The notes beneath the pieces were generated by a model. That model was not told the DNA's origin. It searched no databases and was given only the letters and a program-made list of their open reading frames with translations. 64,000 nucleotides of DNA, taken from Hippophae tibetana (taxonomy: Eukaryota > Streptophyta > Magnoliopsida > Rosales > Elaeagnaceae). Below, piece by piece: positions 62,189 through 64,000 of this stretch. Numbering within the stretch: the first letter of the stretch is position 1; each line of letters starts with the position of its first letter. The position numbers and the translations under genes are program-made. The stretch is taken from the NCBI GenBank assembly GCA_037013495.1, contig CM072802.1, positions 43,562,501-43,626,500 of the forward strand. The letters are read 5' to 3'.

Positions 62189-63437
62189 CTGGAAAGGAAG
62201 ACATGTATGAAGATAAAGCAAAGCAATGTGAACTCCTGCACATAAGTAGCACAAAATTATTACCATCATATTTAATTAATTAGTACTAACACAGCATTTC
62301 ACTAGTATTCGACTCAGAGCTCTATGTAAATAAGCTTAAAAGAAGAGAAACCAATAGCTATATCTGACACCATAACAACATGAACGGTATCAAAATTAGC
62401 TTTAAATTAGCTTTCCTGGCTAATATAAATTAGATAAGATAGGCTTATGATAACTGAGGACACATAAATTGAATAATATTAGCTTTTAAATATTTACAAC
62501 TATGCACGGCCTTATGGTAAGTATCATTAGCTGCTCTTATTGAGAAGATGATATTGTTGACTTAGTAGTGTGCTTTGAACTGGAACATGAAGTGGGGGAG
62601 GGGAATGGGCTGCCCCGAGAAAATCAGGCAAGTTTAGTATCTTCTTGATCACAGATAGACTCATGGGTTGAACTGGAGGGAGGTGATTTATTTTCCAACT
62701 TTGGAGATCCCTTAACAGCTAACACATGCAATAAATAACTCGTCAAATAGACAAGGGTATAGAACTTGAGAAATAAAAATTAAATGAAATTTTCTTTTCT
62801 GGTTGAAAATTCATATAAAGTGGGACGCCCCTGAATCGAGGAAAACAGAGAAAAAAAATCAGAAAGAAATCGCATAAAACAATGTCACACTACAAACTGA
62901 AAGCGAGATTATTTGAAAAATAAAATTTCCACCAGCAACTTAAATCACAAGTAAACCAAAACCTAAGTGAGTTCCCGGCAGAAAATAATAGAACGTAAGA
63001 AATCAGAATTCATGTCGATCTCCAATCCCTAGCGAACCACACAAAATTTTCGAATAGAATCCCTAGTGCACCGTACATACTAACTCCACCTTAAAAAAAC
63101 AAAGTAGAAAATATCACTGACTATATGAATAACACAAAGTGGAGAAATTTCATTGAGAAGAATATGACTCTGTATCTCAAAATAACCGTTCACGAAATAT
63201 AATTGGTATGGGTAAAAAGGAAAAAATTAATTGAAGAAGACCAACATTCAATATCTAAAGCTGATTCATTGCCGACTCAAAAAGAGAATGTGAGCAAAAC
63301 AAAACCAGATTTAATAAAATCTACTTCACGCACTGTATAAATAACTTAGTTTAACACAAGACACACAGAAAACAGAAATAAAATGCAAACTCAAGGGAAG
63401 AAACAGCATGCCAGATGATAGTGCTTGAAGAACTTAC
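62189..63437 (-). other. Probable 5' leader intron of the GTE gene
   Basis: On the minus strand a donor cgattttg|gtaagttc lies at 63437-63438, and acceptors lie near 62189 or 62237. No coding sequence is recognised between. A leader intron is common in plant GTE genes. Transcript data would be needed to fix it. Confidence 0.5.
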
Positions 63438-63720
63438 CAAAATCGAATCAGGAGTGAAGAATTCTTAAAAAATCAGGAGCGAATAATGCAAAACCGAATC
63501 AGGAGAGGATAATTCTTATAACCAAAAAACAAGGAAACACCCAAAGACGAAGAAGAGGGAAACTTCTGTGAATCCTTATACCGAACAGCCAGAGTGCCAA
63601 ACCAATACTAGTAAGTAAGAGAAAGAGAGTAGTGCGAGCAAAGGTTTTAGAGTAGAGAGAGTGAAAACTAGGGTTTTTAGCTATCTGTTCTCTTGTAATC
63701 TCGAGAAAACGTTTTTCATA
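63438..63720 (-). promoter_or_regulatory. GTE promoter and first leader exon region with telo-box
   Basis: On the minus strand the telo-box AAACCCTA (63669-63676) is followed by a CT-rich run (ttttcactctctctactc), a pattern common around start sites of plant housekeeping and translation-linked genes. Transcription probably begins near here. Confidence 0.5.
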
Positions 63721-63757
63721 TGGTGTTTTTTCGGCATTTACTAAAAAGGCAAAATAA

Positions 63758-63803
63758 AATAATAATAATAATAATAATCTCCTTCTTCTTCGTCGTCGTC
63801 GTC
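63758..63803. repeat. Compound trinucleotide microsatellite
   Basis: An ATA/AAT run (to about 63778), then CTT repeats, then CGT repeats follow each other within 46 bp, just upstream of the GTE gene. Confidence 0.85.
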
Positions 63804-64000
63804 ACATTATTTTAACGATTCATGGGAGACCACATGTCCACATCTATCCTTGAAAATAATATAAATGTTTTTATTAAGTAAAATAATATAAATTTATTAT
63901 ATTTAAAAAAATTATAAAAATAATACACTTATATTATTTATTTTTTATAAATTTTATTATTTTTATGATATATTTAATAGATACTTAATTAAAATATACT
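63804..64000. other. AT-rich flank
   Basis: Nothing recognisable in this stretch. Confidence 0.5.

Noticed and set aside
1-64000. CRISPR arrays, operons, tRNA or rRNA genes
   Set aside because: None seen. The window is plant nuclear DNA with spliced genes and eukaryotic transposons.

Overview
This is AT-rich plant nuclear DNA, most likely from a eudicot. It has spliced genes with GT-AG introns, a DYW-class PPR gene, the plant bromodomain family GTE, plant translation factor eIF4E, and many plant transposons (Tork-type Copia, Athila-type Ty3, hAT-like MITEs, CACTA, MULE). I cannot name the species. No prokaryotic features are present.

Layout. 1-9035 is intergenic: a hAT-like MITE (509-834), then a 3.4 kb LTR element on the minus strand (2129-5513). 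That element has clear LTRs, primer site and purine tract, but inside it lies a piece of a host ABCB (P-glycoprotein) transporter gene (about 2478-3425) rather than recognisable pol genes. 9036-17869 (+) is a complete-looking five-exon eIF4E gene encoding 235 aa. Its 7.6 kb first intron holds a 5.6 kb antisense Copia element (10034-15677, perfect 5-bp target duplication), which in turn holds a second copy of the MITE (11648-11980). About 18105-21278 (-) is a duplicated, broken part of a bromodomain gene. 21404-21891 (+) is a broken 3' piece of a DXS gene. 22975-25149 (-) is an intact single-exon DYW-type PPR gene.

From about 25150 to 56200 the window is a transposon graveyard: a tandem LTR-like repeat (27770-29876), Athila-type Ty3 fossils (about 30100-40840), two LTR ends facing each other as a 121-bp-arm hairpin (40999-41315), a long LTR on the minus strand (41195-43116), a chromovirus-like Ty3 fossil with another LTR inserted in it (44562-49440), a MULE transposase scrap, another LTR, a foldback element, and a deletion derivative of a CACTA transposon (about 52950-56210).

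58631-62072 (-) is the ten-exon GTE bromodomain gene (554 aa), the intact partner of the broken copy beside eIF4E. Its leader shows a probable intron and a small upstream reading frame whose stop overlaps the main start.

The functional host genes are three: eIF4E (cap binding in translation), an organelle RNA-editing-type PPR protein, and a chromatin reader of the GTE family. Nothing suggests they form one pathway. The most notable structures are the gene fragment carried inside the LTR element, the transposon-swollen eIF4E intron, and the 40-kb-spaced GTE duplication, which sits tail-to-tail with eIF4E and could yield antisense RNA against the intact GTE gene.
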